A stretch of 64,000 nt of DNA from Callorhinus ursinus (Eukaryota; Chordata; Mammalia; Carnivora; Otariidae): positions 3,062,612 through 3,126,611 of the forward strand of contig NW_020312968.1 in NCBI RefSeq assembly GCF_003265705.1, in the 5' to 3' direction. The notes below the pieces were generated by a model that was given only the letters and a program-made list of their open reading frames with translations, made no database searches and was not told the origin of the DNA. The first letter of the stretch is position 1, and each line of letters opens with the position of its first letter. Positions 25,507-36,720 of this stretch are shown in pieces. The translations under genes were made by a program, and so were the position numbers.

Positions 25507-25968
25507 CAGTAGTTCTCCCTTATCCATGGTTTCGTTTTCCATGGTTTCCATTACCCGCAGTCAGCAGCGGTCTGGAAGCAGATGATCCTCCTCTGACATT
25601 GTCAGAAGGTCAGTAATAGCCTAACGCTATGTCACCGCGCCTGCGTCATTCCCCTCACTTCATCTCATCGCCTAGGCATTTTATCATCTCATATCATCAC
25701 AAGAAGGGTGAGTACAGTATAATAAGATCTTTTGAGAGAGAGAGAGAGAGAGACCACATTCACATAACTTTCATTACAGTATATTGCTATAATTGTTCCA
25801 TTTTATTATTAGTTATTGTTGTTAATCTCTTACTATGCCTAGCTTATAAACTTGACATAAGTATGTATGTATAGGAAAAAACAGTATATACAGGGCTCAG
25901 TATTATCAGCGGCTTTGGGCATGCACTGGGGGTCTTGGAATGTATCCCCTGCAGATAAAGGAGGACCA
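25507..25968. mobile_element. Tigger1-like non-autonomous DNA transposon
   Basis: The left end after TA is CAGTAGTTCTCCCTTATCC, continuing 'catggtttcgttttcc..ggtttcc..ttacccgcagtcagc'. The right end has 'gtatgtatgtataggaaaaaacagtatata', 'actgggggtcttggaatgtatcccctgcagataaaggagga'. This matches Tigger1 ends, with imperfect terminal inverted repeats. The transposase gene is missing. A (GA)n run lies at 25733-25752. Confidence 0.85.
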
Positions 25969-26719
25969 CCACACTTAGGGATCTTCCCTTTCGACCAAAA
26001 TAATCTCTTACTAAAAAATTCTGACTCGGGGACACAATTCATATCAAGTTAGACTGTAATAATCTTAATAAGACCACATTTTTGTTGGAAAAGTTCATCT
26101 AGAGGACATGACTAATGGCTGACTCATGAGCTAGACCCGGACAATTGGAGACTCCTTGTCCTCTGCCCTGTCCTTGGAATATGCACTTTGTCCACTGTTC
26201 CCACAGTGGGAGCTGTTCCAAGGACACAGCCTTCAGAGAGTAATGTGATGTTGAGACCACACATGACTGAGCCCAGTGAAGGCCCCTGTATAAATTTTTA
26301 AGCTTCTGGCAGGTGGGTGTGAAGATCTGCCTATCTTGCAGGCGCCCAAAACAAGCCTTGTAAGTAGGCTTCCTTATTTATTAAACTACCACCTACCCAT
26401 CGGGTCTGCCACTTCCTTTGGTCTCTCCCTGCCCTCTGCATGTGGAGGTCATTTGCAGATGTCACCTGGGGAACCTCCCGAGGTTGTGAACCCACAATTT
26501 TCTGTTCCCGAGGACGCACTAGAATTTTAGCATTTCTGAATGTTAAACATGTTCTGCAATTTTGTGTCCTCGTATAAAACTTCATGATAAATTTATGAAT
26601 TTCTGCAATTGTGTGTGAATATAGCTAAGGAATACTTTTGAAAAAAAGATTGAAAAATATCCTTTTTATCTTGATCTGTTGTGTGTTAAATTATGACGTT
26701 TTGTTTGAATTTGTTTCAG

Positions 26720-26824
26720 AATCGAAGCAAACGCTTGGAAAAGGTCCATGTGGTGATTGGACATAAGTCGTGTGACTTGGATTCTCTCATTTCTGCCTTC
26801 ACATATGCTTACTTTCTAGACAAG
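26720..26824 (+). CDS. PRUNE2: PRUNE2 coding exon 2 (start of DHH-type domain)
   Basis: This 105-bp exon encodes 35 residues in phase 0, from NRSKRLEKVHVVIG to the end of AYFLDK. It is preceded by the acceptor TTGTTTCAG and followed by the donor GTGAGG. The protein matches the N-terminus of PRUNE2/BMCC1, a brain-enriched paralogue of PRUNE1. It holds the first motif of the DHH phosphoesterase fold, seen here as GHKSCDLDS with both aspartates kept; PRUNE1 has an Asn-Glu pair where this protein has His-Lys. Exon 1, with the start codon and about 12 residues, was not found in the window and should lie upstream. Identification rests on recalled family sequence plus perfect frame continuity with the next four exons. 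I see no stop codon, frameshift or splice defect. Confidence 0.97.
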
Positions 26825-27104
26825 GTGAGGGGAAAGAAGATTATGCTTTTTGTATTTGAATTATGATGGAACGCATATGATGGAAATGTGGAACCCACAA
26901 AAATTTTCTGGAAAAGTGAGGAACCCATTCACTTAAGTTTTCATGTTCTGGTTTATTGTTGCAGAGGATAATGTGTTATAATCTATTAAACAACTAATAT
27001 TTATTGGTCACCTACTATATGTGAGGCATTGTCTAGTTATTTCTTGTCTACTTTCTTCATGAAACATTATTTCATTGAGATCAATGCTTCCAAATAAATT
27101 TTTT

Positions 27105-27632
27105 TTAATTTTTTTATTGTTATGTTAATCACCATATATTACATAATTTGTTTTGGTGTAGTGTTCCATGATCCATTGTTTGTTCATAACACCCAGTGCT
27201 CCATGCAGAACGTGCCCTCTTTAATACCCATCACCAGGCTAACCCATCCCCCTACCCCCCTCCCCTCTAGAAACCTCAGTTTGTTTTTCAGAGTCCATCA
27301 TCTCTCCTGGTTCGTCTCCCCCTCTGACTTACTCCCCTTCATTCTTCCTCTCCTGCTATCTTCTTCTTTTTCTTTTTTCTTAAAATATGTTGCGTTATTT
27401 GTTTCAGATCTGTGATTCAACAGGAGGGTGTTATGCTGAGTGAAATAAGTCAATCAGAGAAAGACATGTATCATATGACCTCACTGATATGAGGAATTCT
27501 TAATCTCAGGAACAAACTGAGGGTTGCTGGAGTGGTGGGGGGGGGAGGGATGGGGTGGCTGGGTGATAGACATCGGGGAGGGTATGTGCTACGGTGAGCG
27601 CTGTGAATTGTGTAAGACTGTTGAATCACAGA
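27105..27632 (-). mobile_element. 5'-truncated, twin-primed (internally inverted) L1
   Basis: The part at 27105-27423 is the reverse complement of a carnivore L1 3'UTR. The part at 27424-27632 is the adjacent upstream L1 sequence in the opposite orientation ('ctgagtgaaataagtcaatcagagaaagacatg'). The whole is flanked by a perfect 16-bp target-site duplication, TCCAAATAAATTTTTT, at 27089-27104 and 27633-27648. The two halves share 15 bases of L1 (TCTGTGATTCAACAG at 27409-27423, its complement at 27618-27632). Confidence 0.92.
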
Positions 27633-28703
27633 TCCAAATAAATTTTTTAAAAAAATATATATGATAGTTGTTTACTTTTATGGGAATTCAGAGAACTAAC
27701 AAAAGTAGGGTCAGAATTTCTTATTTTCCTTTGTCATCCTTGTTGGTTAGTTTTACTGTTGGGAATAGAAAAATATGTGCATGAACATTACATGAAATAC
27801 AGAGCATATTGGCTGGAGTTTTCAGTAGCAGAGGTATTACATGTCACATCTATATTCTGTTCTTGCCTCTTAACCCTAACAAGGGTCATTCTCAGTTTGT
27901 GATAATCTCCCTTGAGTGAGAATCTTTGTACTCTGTGAAATCTGTAACATCCCTACAGAGGTGGAAAAGACCTTTTAATAAATTGTTCTAAAATTTCAAT
28001 TTCATAAAATTCATCAGCCCATGATAATGCGTCACCTCCAAGTCTAAAAAAGCACAGTATGAGTGTCTTGGTGCTATTTCCAATTTCACAGAATTTTTAA
28101 TTTTCCGGAGTCTGATTTGTTTTATTCCAATTTTGTTTGGATCCTTGCCTCTGAGAGTATGCATAGCTGATCTAGAGTAATTTAAATTCACATGAAACCC
28201 AGTCTTCCAGAATGAGCTGTGGGTGGCAAGAATGGCTTAGGACAACAGCTGACAAAAATGCCAGGTAAAATATTCTGATCTCTACATACGGACTCTATAT
28301 CAAATTTGTGAACTTTACGAGGGAGATTAATTGGCATAAGGAGATAAATGTGCCTATGTCAAGACATGCATATTAAACGCTTAATCCTATTAACTGGACT
28401 CTTTGACTCCTAGAAAAAAAAAATGTTGCTTTTCCCGAGAACTGAACCAGACTGGTTTTTAGATCAATAGTGGCATGGACTCTTAAGGAAATTGTAAATA
28501 ACACCACCACCACCTACTGCAATGTCTTGAATGAAAATAACATGAGACCCAAGGAATGGGAAAGTAGTTGTGATAGATAAAATGGCTCTTCACTCAGCAT
28601 GGGGACAAATATGGAATTACTGAAGGGTCACATACTGGAATTTGTCCTATTTCGGGGCATTCCTTTTAGTTTACCAGGCCCTGCCCCCTGACCAGAGGTC
28701 AGC

Positions 28704-28740
28704 GGCGGTCAGATGCAGAGGTCAGATGCAGAGGTCTGCA
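28704..28740 (+). repeat. Short tandem repeat, 13-bp unit
   Basis: The unit GGTCAGATGCAGA is present about 2.3 times, followed by a partial inverted copy (TCTGCATCT). It contains AGGTCA hexamers (28696-28701 and 28719-28724) whose spacing does not fit a standard nuclear-receptor element. Confidence 0.7.
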
Positions 28741-28799
28741 TCTCCATTTGAATTTTTTTTTTCCCAAGAACATGGTGACTTCCTCTGAGAGTATTAACA

Positions 28800-28975
28800 C
28801 CTAGAATAAATGCAGAGCCTTGCAACTTCCCATGTGTGACTCCATTTAAATAGTTTTCACTCTGGTAGGTAAGCCGCATTCTACAGATGGGTTAAACTGG
28901 GTTTCCAAAAGGAAAATTGCTTTCTCCAAGTCACACAGCTGAGGCTGGGGCTAGAACCTAGTTCTGATCCTAACC
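28800..28975 (-). repeat. MIR, reverse
   Basis: 'cattctacagatgggttaaactgggtttcc', 'ttgctttctccaagtcacacagctgaggctggggctagaacc' is a typical reverse MIR. Confidence 0.75.
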
Positions 28976-29548
28976 TCAAAATAGGTCCTGCCCCACAATA
29001 TTCTCAGGCCACGTGCACTTGACTCAAGTTTCAAAATCAGGAGTTTGATACAACTCAATTAATTAAGAAAAATAACTGGCCATACATAAACTTCTAATGA
29101 TTATTGCACATTATTGTATTCAGGATTAGCCTGATGAATGGCAGGCATCCCATGTAGATGGGACATATATGCCCTTCTGTGTCACCACAGTCCTCATCTG
29201 CCCTACTGCGATCATTCTAGTTTTCTGCCGATTTCATAAGGACATATGAATTTGTTTCCCCTGAAAAGGAGAGAGAGAAAGTGTGTGTGTGTGTGTGTGT
29301 TTCAATTGCGGAGGGGTTGAAATAAGATATAAAAGAGTAACAAGAGGTTAAAAAATATTAGGGGCCATTTACCTGTAGCTAATGCTCTGTTAATTGGGTT
29401 CAGGAAGAGCTGATTCTGCATGTCATGTGGGTGAGTGAAGCCAAAAGACTCTTGTTCCATTTACCATTGCCCTCAGGCTTGAAGCAAATGGAGTTATGCT
29501 CTTTCCTCCTGCTGCTGATGGTGAATCAGTCAACTCTCTTCTTCACAG

Positions 29549-29751
29549 GTCAGTCCACCTGGGGTTCTCTGTTTGCCAGTGCTGAACATACCAAGAACTG
29601 AATTCAGTTACTTCACCGAGACAAGGTTTATTTTAGAAGAGCTAAATATCTCTGAATCATTCCACATATTCCGAGATGAAATTAATCTGCATCAGCTCAA
29701 TGATGAAGGGAAGTTATCTATAACACTTGTTGGCAGCAACGTGCTGGCCAG
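29549..29751 (+). CDS. PRUNE2: PRUNE2 coding exon 3 (DHH-type domain)
   Basis: This exon is 203 bp long. It enters in phase 0 after CTTCACAG and leaves with two bases of a serine codon before GTAAGG. It encodes 67 full codons, including CLPVLNIPRTEFSYFTETRF, NISESFHIFRDEINLHQL and, at its end, ITLVGSNVLA. Family members place the catalytic Asp-His-His triplet (ILVDHH in PRUNE1) at that last position. Here it reads LVGSN, so the motif is absent, as in known PRUNE2 proteins. The fold should be kept, but metal-dependent phosphoesterase activity of the PRUNE1 kind is unlikely (inference). Reading through the donor would add five codons (LARxx style) and then a stop in the intron. Confidence 0.97.
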
Positions 29752-30214
29752 GTAAGGCTCTGGGGGGAGGTTTGATCCTTGAACCGAGGCTCTTATGGGG
29801 ACAGTATCACCTCGTTCAGGCTTTTTGTGACTTTGGGAATTGCATTAAAGGCAGACAACATCAGAGGGAAAAGAATATTTTTTCTTCTTTTATGGCAAAA
29901 TGTGGGCTATTCCAGTCCTCCCTTTTGACTTTGGCATTTCAAATATGACATCTTTGAGTGGAAAGTTATTGCAGCAGTGACCAAGATTATAATTTTGAAC
30001 CATTTCAAACAGTGTATTATAGCAACACAACAGTCCTATGTACCGATTCTGTAAATATGTAATGAAAACTGAAATTAAACACTAAATAAAACTGAAAGGT
30101 TCTTAAGAAAAATATCTCAGTGGTGAAATGAAAAAGCGTATGGATCAGATGTGGAGGTCATCTGATCATTGGCTCATCCATTCATAGCATGTGAAACTGT
30201 AAGAGCAGGATGGA

Positions 30215-30350
30215 TTTTTAAAGTGCATGGAGTTCGAATTCATTATTTTGTGGACAAGAAATCTGAACCCCACGGTTGCAAATGACTTGTCCAAGGTACC
30301 TCATGCAGTTACTAGAGTAGTTTGTATTAAACTCGGGTCTTCTGCCTCCT
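30215..30350 (-). repeat. MIR fragment, reverse
   Basis: 'attattttgtggacaagaaatctgaacccca', 'aaatgacttgtccaaggtacctcatgcagttactagagtag' fits a decayed reverse MIR. Confidence 0.55.
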
Positions 30351-31254
30351 TCAGTAAGTACTCAGGATTTGCTAACTGGTGCAAGAATCTAAATGTACAT
30401 AAAGAGAAATTAGACAAATTGTCTGCCTTCAGGGACTTATCCAACCCAACACAAATGCTCTTTTGATAAGCTCCGTGGTGCTACCGAATGAAGAGTCACC
30501 AGTGAAACACCTCTAGTTTGAGACAAGAGGTTTTTTGCACACTTAGCCAGTTTGCTAATGGTTTAGAACATTAACCAGTGGGTACTGATATAAGTACACA
30601 TGAAGGAAAAACTTGTACAGTTATCTAATTTTTTTATTTAACGCCTTTTAGGAAGCATATTTAAGTATAAATACATGGTAATTCCAATCATGCAGTTCAT
30701 TCATTATGAAGAGTTTTGAAAACAGTCAGCTTGTGTGGGGCTGTTTTTATCCCCATGCCGTTTGAAACATAAATTCTTTTGAATATTTATTAATCGGTTG
30801 TTGACAACTGACTGAGAGTTACTGGGAGTTTATTTGACTGATTTCAATTATCAGTGCTCAGGATGATCACCTGCTTGACTAAATTTATGTGTTAACTTTT
30901 TCAAACCAACTAATGCAAGTGATGCAAGACGCCAGAGGAATGAGCTACAAAACGTGTGTGTCAGTCAGGATCTTTGGAAGCGTTTTGTTCCCAGATAAAC
31001 TGAAAAACTTAAGCTGGTGTTGGGACTGATGCTGTGAACTCCAGCTTTAGGACTGTTTGTGAAACAGAATGCTTTCCAAAAAGAAATTGAGATCTTTATT
31101 TCCTCCGTTGCCACTCATTTGTTTCTGGCAGACGGAAGGACCAACGTCGGTCTTATTCACATCTTTCTTTCTGCCTTTGATAAAGCCAACATATAAAGGA
31201 GGGTGGTGGAAGTAAATCAGCCCGTAGTAGCTTTTCTCCAGCCCTGAGACTGCA

Positions 31255-31500
31255 GGTGCAAGTTCTGGAACCAGATTATCAGAGTTTAAACACAAGCTAG
31301 CCTGCTTACAAGCTTTGTGACCTTGGACAAATTTCTTAACCTCTTTGTGCCTCCGTTTCCCCATTTTTAAAATAGGAGTTTTACTAGAACCCATTCCGTA
31401 GGGTCATTTTATAGTCTAAGACGTGGTGATATTCTGTCTGGCCTGATAATAGTGTCTGGCCTGTAATGGAAGCTTAGTAAATATTAGCTATTACTAATTA
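31255..31500 (+). repeat. MIR, forward
   Basis: 'tacaagctttgtgaccttggacaaatttcttaacctctttgtgcctccgtttccccatttttaaaatagg' and the tail 'gtctggcctgtaatggaagcttagtaaatatta' give a nearly full-length MIR. Confidence 0.85.
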
Positions 31501-31504
31501 TTGT

Positions 31505-31534
<30 letters not shown>
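31501..31534 (+). repeat. (ATT)n microsatellite
   Basis: TTGTTGTTATTATTATTATT and further ATT units directly follow the MIR 3' end, a common place for such expansions. Confidence 0.95.
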
Positions 31535-31535
<1 letters not shown>

Positions 31536-31790
31536 TTCCAATAGCAAAACAAGAGATAGAAGTGCTGAGGTGTGAGGGGCCACCTGCTAAGACCCTTGGG
31601 GAGTGAATTCACTGAAATGGAGTATGAAGGCACATAGAATAAGGGTCCTCTCTTCTGCATCATGTGAGCTTACTCAGATTTTTAGCTGTTGAGCGGAAGT
31701 CATTTGTGCGGGAATGGAGATTAAATACTTCCAGAAAGTAAGAAAATAAGCCGTATCTCTTTGTCTTCCTCTCCTCCATTTGCTTTACAG

Positions 31791-31954
31791 TGAGGACAAA
31801 ACCTTAGAATCAGCGGTTGTCAAAGTCATTAATCCAGTGGAGCAGAGCGATGGCGGCCTTGAGTTTCGAGAGTCTTCCTCTTCCCTTGTGGTGAAAGAGA
31901 TTCTCCAGGAGGCTCCTGAACTCATCACCGAGCAGCTGGCTCATCTCCTCAGAG
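31791..31954 (+). CDS. PRUNE2: PRUNE2 coding exon 4 (DHH-type domain)
   Basis: This 164-bp exon follows TTTGCTTTACAG and precedes GTGAGA. Its first base completes the serine codon begun in exon 3, and its last base starts a glycine codon completed by exon 5. It encodes SEDKTLESAVVKVINPVEQS, then EFRESSSSLVVKEILQEAPE and LITEQLAHLLRG. In PRUNE1 the matching stretch contains a second conserved motif, LDHRP. Here VINPV stands in its place, a second lost catalytic motif. The helical EILQEAPELITEQLAHLL segment aligns well with PRUNE1. An intact frame and clean splice signals argue against a pseudogene. Confidence 0.97.
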
Positions 31955-33790
31955 GTGAGAGATGGCTCTTTCTATTAAATACTGGAAGGCTTAATGGAGT
32001 GTTTCTCGACTTGCTCATGCAGAATGAGTGTGATCCATTCTTGGGTTAACAACCCCTTTAAAGACCGCAGGAAGCTTCATCAGAGAAGCAGGGAGTAAAG
32101 AGTTTGTTAAAGAGTAGCATTATACTACATATTAAAAATGTGCATTTAAAAATAGGCATGAAGGATCTTTGCTGTTTCACTAGACAGGAGTTTTAAATGG
32201 AACTGCTGCACCTCTGTTGGGGAGCCCACCACCTCTGTGGGCTCCTCTGGCCAGCCAGCAGCTTCCAGAGGTGATTCTTGCCCCATAGCAGTGCAACTCA
32301 GGGCCAGAATCCACATCCTCATATTGAAATAGCACCTAATATTTATATATGCTTGGTTTGTGGACTACTGCTTGGATGGCAAAATAAACACCTTTCACGT
32401 TGGTAATTTGATGTTGGGTCTTTTACAGTCACCTTGTCACCTCGTTAACACCTATCTTGTAGCATTTCCCATCCTAATTCAGCCCTGTGTTCCCAGCACA
32501 TCATCATCGATTACCCTTTGAATATTTTTCATCTCCGTCCGTGGAGCCCACACCACTTCCAAAAGGGCTTTCTAACCTGGCTTCCTAACCTTGTTAGTTG
32601 ACTTTGGTGGCACAAAATTACCCCAAAAATTCAGTATTGTCTCTCATAGGACAGCTTTGGGTATTGTATAAAGCTTTTTTTTTTTTCTTTCTTTCAGTAA
32701 TCCATCTTGAACATGATAGACGTAGATTTTTCTCAGAAGTATTTAGCCCAAGAAAATGAAAAACAGTGATTAACAGACTGAAAAAATTTTTTTAAAAAGG
32801 AAGGAGATGACCAAGAGAATGTTGACACCACTCTTTTGAGGACGCTTTCCTTCACTTCCTGTCTCTTCCACAATGTGGAGAGGAAAATGTCCAAAAGTTA
32901 TGTAGTTCCTGCGACTATTTTAGAGCTAATGGCCCCAGTAAACCTGTTTTAAATTTTTTCTGGCAATGGACATCTATAAAAATGCTCTGTGGGAAACTGT
33001 GCCCTCAACCAAACCAAGTAAATACGATCATTTATCTCTGTGACAGAGCAGAAGGAAAATAAAGGTAATTGGGGATCCCAGCCAAGAGGGAAGTTGTTTG
33101 ACAATGCAAATGTGCAGTGCAGGCAAACGCTAGAGAGCATTTTGTTTAAGTTTCTTGCAAACTAAGAAGCTTGGTTTATTGTTCAAAAAATATTTTTATT
33201 TAACAGGAAAAAAAGGTAGTCAGTCCACCAAACGCTCATCATCCTGTTTTTCTGTAGATCGTTAAATCAGATCAAACTGTGATACATCAGTACAAAGGAA
33301 CGATTTTGCTGTCAATGATGATAGTAATGATGATACTCAGATTTGGGGAGTTAGAAGGGAGGCAGACCCTGTTATAAGTGATGTTGGTTTTCGTTAGCAG
33401 AGCTACCAAGAATCCGAGGTACGGTAAAGGGCCTTGGTTTTTCTTATCATTGGAGGTTTTTCTTAAGGTTGGGCTTGAAGGGCCTCCTGTAGGAACCTGG
33501 CAGAGTAGGGACGTCCTTCATTGTTGCCTGGACATTGGGGTATAAGAAGACGAAGTGCCTCTATGTGCAAAGACTGCAGATATAGGTACTGTCATGAGAG
33601 AGAGAGTCCAGAGTCACTAATCCTGGAAGGTGGCCTACTCTAGTGGAAAGAAGGCTCTGGAGACCCTTGACCAAAGTACGCATGTGTGCATGCCTATGTG
33701 TGTGTCCATTTGTGGAGGGGCCACGGAACATCACTGAGCAGTTGTGCCAAGACGGACCTAAAGGATGGGGATCCAAGAAGTTTGACTTTA

Positions 33791-33977
33791 TTTTTAAGGT
33801 TTTATTTATTTATTTGTCAGAGAGAGAGCACAAGCGGTGGGGGGGGGGGGGCAGGCAGAGCGAGAAGGAGGTTCCCCGTTGACCAAGGAGCCTGAGGCAG
33901 GACTCGATCCCAGGAGCCTGGGATCATGACCTGAGCCTAAGGCAGACGCCTAACTGACCGAGCCACACAGGTGTCCT
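33791..33977 (-). mobile_element. CAN-SINE (SINEC), reverse, with poly-G expansion
   Basis: This is a reverse SINE with a perfect 16-bp target-site duplication, AAGAAGTTTGACTTTA, at 33775-33790 and 33978-33993. A run of 13 G at about 33839-33851 replaces the usual GGGGGAG segment. Confidence 0.93.
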
Positions 33978-34056
33978 AAGAAGTTTGACTTTAAAGAGGA
34001 AACTCATTGTTCAGAGTAAGAAGGGCGGCAGGACAGTTTTTAAAAGTTCCTACATC

Positions 34057-34292
34057 GGGACACCCTCATGGCTCAGTCGGTTAAGCATCTGCCTTCGGCT
34101 CAGGCCATGATCCCAGGCTCCTGGGATCAAGCCCCGTGTCAGGTTCCTTGCTCAGTGGGGAGTCTGCTTCTCCCTCCTCTGCCTCTGCCCCCTCCCCCCC
34201 TTGCTCTCTCTCAGATAAATAAATAAAATCTGAAAAAATAAATGAATGCTCTCTCTCAGATAAATAAATAAAATCTGAAAAAATAAATGAAT
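34057..34292 (+). mobile_element. CAN-SINE with tandemly duplicated 3' tail
   Basis: The SINE runs to a first tail at 34203-34247, and an identical 45-bp copy follows at 34248-34292 (each starts GCTCTCTCTCAGATAAATAA). A 15-bp target-site duplication, AAAAGTTCCTACATC at 34042-34056 and a two-mismatch copy at 34293-34307, encloses both copies. Confidence 0.92.
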
Positions 34293-35094
34293 AGAAGTTC
34301 CTAGATCTTTAGTGGGTATCAGAAAGGAATCAAGTCGAATTTTGCGATATTCACTAAACTCAATGTTAGATTTCATAGTTTTCCAATCACGTATTAACAC
34401 CAAACCAAATGGGAGGTTTTCGATGTGCCTGTAAATAATTTTAGCGTTCTTTATTTTCATAACATGGATAGTTCTCTGTCCAAAGAGTTTTCTCTATAAA
34501 CAGCTATGTTATTTTGTATTTGGGGGTGCTCAACATAATCATTAATTTGACACACGTTTCTAGAACGCATTTATGCATTTTTCTAGGTCTTGAAGGAAAG
34601 TAAAATTTCTATGCACACCTTTGCCTCAAAGAATTTTGAAAAATGTCTGTTTCCAGATGTCGTGAGACTAAATATTGATGATTGAGACTTGGAAGAGTCT
34701 TTGAAAGGATCCTAATTAGACCTTTTTGGGGGATCTATTATTATGAACTTCATACCAAAAAACCTGAATTTACTGTGAACACAGGACTTAATCAATTTGA
34801 TTTTTCTTTGCCTTTCATTCCTGAGGTCATATCCTAGAACACATCATGCTGAGGCACACTGGTGTGCTGTAAATGGATTTCAAGTGGGCCATGGATCCCC
34901 TCAGTCCCTGGAGAGGACCCTCAGTATGCCTTTTAGCCCACTATGCTGGGGGAAAAGAATGCTAATTTTCGGAGCGTTCCTTAATGTGCGAGAGTTTGGG
35001 TCTACTCTTCCTTAGTCTTGATTAACTCCTTCTCCTCTGTTCAACTTCTAAGCATTGCGGTGCTGTCAAACTTCATCCTGGGACATTTTTTTTT

Positions 35095-35345
35095 CATGTA
35101 CACTATTTTTTAAAGCTTGCTATTTAAATTCCAGGCAGTTAACATACAGTGTAATATTAGTTTCAGGTGTACAGTAGAGTGATTCAACATTTCCATACAT
35201 CACCCAGTGCTCCTCACGACAGGTGCCCTGCTTAATCCCCATCCCTATTTCCCCCTCCCCCAGCCCCTCCCTTCTGGTAACCATCAGTTTGTTCCCTGAG
35301 TCTGTTTCTTGTCTATACCCTATCCGTAAGTGGCCTCATTTCATT
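35095..35345 (-). mobile_element. Carnivore L1 3'UTR fragment, reverse
   Basis: 'ttccaggcagttaacatacagtgtaatattagtttcaggtgtacag', 'attcaacatttccatacatcacccagtgctcctcacgac' and 'ctggtaaccatcagtttgttccctgagtctgtttcttg' match the reverse of a carnivore L1 3'UTR. Confidence 0.85.
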
Positions 35346-35539
35346 CTGAGATTTTAGATCTCTCTTTAGCATATCCCAGGTTCATCTGCAGTGTCCATGT
35401 GACATCTTCACATGCATGTCTAACTAACACCACCACCTTACCGTGGCTGAAATGGACCCCTGTAGTTCCCTGCACCTCCAAACCTGCTTTATCTCAGCTT
35501 CCCCAGGTCAGTAGAAGGCACTGCCAATCACTACCCTTT

Positions 35540-36205
35540 ACTCCAGCCACAATCTAAGATCGTTGATTCTTTCAATTTCCTTTCCTCCCACATTGATCCG
35601 TCAGCCCGTCCTGCTGACTCTCCATCTACAACGTAATTTGAACCCATCCTCTCTCCTGTGATCACCAGCAGTGATGCTGTTGAAGCTGCCATTCTGTCTC
35701 TCTTCCACTAAAGCAATGGCCGCCTTGAGTGTTGCCCTCTTCCCTCCATAAAACCTATTGTTTGTGAAATAGTCAGATTGGCCTTTTAAAAGTGTAAACC
35801 CGTTGTGTCAATCTCCTGCTTAAAATCCATTGCACTCAAAATCCAGGCACCCTCCCCCAGACCCCAGTCTACAATATGACTTCTCCCCTGCCTGCCCTGA
35901 CATCATGTCATGGGTTCCACCCTGTCCTTTCCCTTCGAGTGTTCCAGGGTCAGGGGCCCTTCAGTCTTTCAAATAGGCCAAACTCTTTCCACTCGTGAGG
36001 ATCTACATAAGCTGTCCCTTCCTTCTGGAATTCGTATTTCTGTCTACTTATCTTTCTGCCTGTCACGACTTTCTTCCTCCCTTTTGCTCCTTCACTCCAG
36101 AGTGCAAGCTTCGGCAGAAAGCAGACCTTCTCTGTTTTGTTCGCTGCCCCAATGATGTGTCTCTGGCGCCTGGAACAGTGCCTGCCACATAGGAGACCCT
36201 CAATA
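35540..36205 (+). repeat. L2, long 3' fragment
   Basis: Conserved landmarks occur in order: 'tgtcaatctcctgcttaaaatccattgcac', 'cttcagtctttcaaataggccaaactctttcc', 'ctgtcccttccttctggaattc', 'gtgcctgccacataggagaccctcaataaat'. The tail at 36177-36210 is typical of L2. Confidence 0.8.
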
Positions 36206-36465
36206 AATACAGTCATAAAATGGATTATGCATGATTGTGTATATACTTTCTATTTTTATGACTGTACTGATTTAGTTAGTTCTGTGAAATGAGATTATCC
36301 ATTTCATTCCTGCCCATCCAACATTCTTAATGTCCAGAATTCGGACATTGTGCTTTGCAATAATAAACCCTCTTCTTATTTTTATTTTTTGAGCTTTTAG
36401 AAATCCTAGTAGAATTTGTTCTGTTATTCTGCAAGTCTTTGTTTTTATTTTCATCTTTTTGTTGT

Positions 36466-36504
36466 GTATATATATATATATACACACACACACACATATA
36501 TAAT
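36466..36504 (+). repeat. (TA)n(CA)n compound microsatellite
   Basis: Alternating TA units pass into ACACACACAC and back to ATATATA. Confidence 0.93.
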
Positions 36505-36521
36505 TGTATATGTAATTTTTA

Positions 36522-36720
36522 AAAAGATTTTATTTATTTGAGAGAGAGAGAGAAGGAGCTCAAGTGAGAGAGAGCACGAGGAGGGGGAGGCGGAAGGGGA
36601 GAGGGAGAAGCAGACTCCCTGCTGAGCAGGGAGCCCAACGCGGGGCTCGATCCTGGGACTCCAGGATCATCACCTGAGCCGAAGGCAGATACTTAACCAA
36701 GTGAACCACACAGGTGCCCC
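36522..36720 (-). mobile_element. CAN-SINE (SINEC), reverse
   Basis: This is a reverse SINE between near-identical flanks: TGTATATGTAATTTTTA at 36505-36521 and TGTATATATAATTTTAA at 36721-36737. Confidence 0.92.

Larger units (their letters stand above)
1..26719 (+). other. PRUNE2: PRUNE2 intron 1 (3' part): overview
   Basis: This is non-coding intronic sequence; the 5' end of the intron is outside the window. I recognise nothing beyond unique AT-rich DNA in these stretches: 822-1164, 1331-2646, 4691-6297 (except the short repeat at 5302-5345), 6476-7344, 7926-9317, 9421-9707, 10336-11219, 11381-11806, 11836-12432, 12661-14109, 14236-15545, 15857-16779, 17671-18229, 19489-20869, 21136-21879, 22131-22800, 23004-25256 and 25969-26719. 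The open reading frames in them are short, have no recognisable domains and look like chance. Some old repeats too decayed to recognise by eye are probably present. Confidence 0.9.
26825..29548 (+). other. PRUNE2: PRUNE2 intron 2: overview
   Basis: This is a 2.7-kb intron with GTGAGG donor and CTTCACAG acceptor. Besides the L1 and MIR copies it holds unique sequence at 27649-28799 and 28976-29548. A GT microsatellite lies at 29279-29300. A possible reverse MIR/L2 tail lies at 26990-27045 ('atatttattggtcacctactatatgtgaggcattgt'). Confidence 0.93.
29752..31790 (+). other. PRUNE2: PRUNE2 intron 3: overview
   Basis: This is a 2.0-kb intron with GTAAGG donor and TTTACAG acceptor. Unique DNA without recognisable features lies at 29752-30214, 30351-31254 and 31535-31790. 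Confidence 0.93.

Noticed and set aside
28696..28724. Direct AGGTCA hexamers as a nuclear-receptor element
   Set aside because: The 17-base spacing is not one of the usual 1-5 base spacings and arises from a 13-bp tandem repeat.
29752..29948. Open frame continuing past exon 3
   Set aside because: It starts inside exon 3 in another frame and continues into the intron; the canonical GTAAGG donor and exact phase match with exon 4 decide the boundary.
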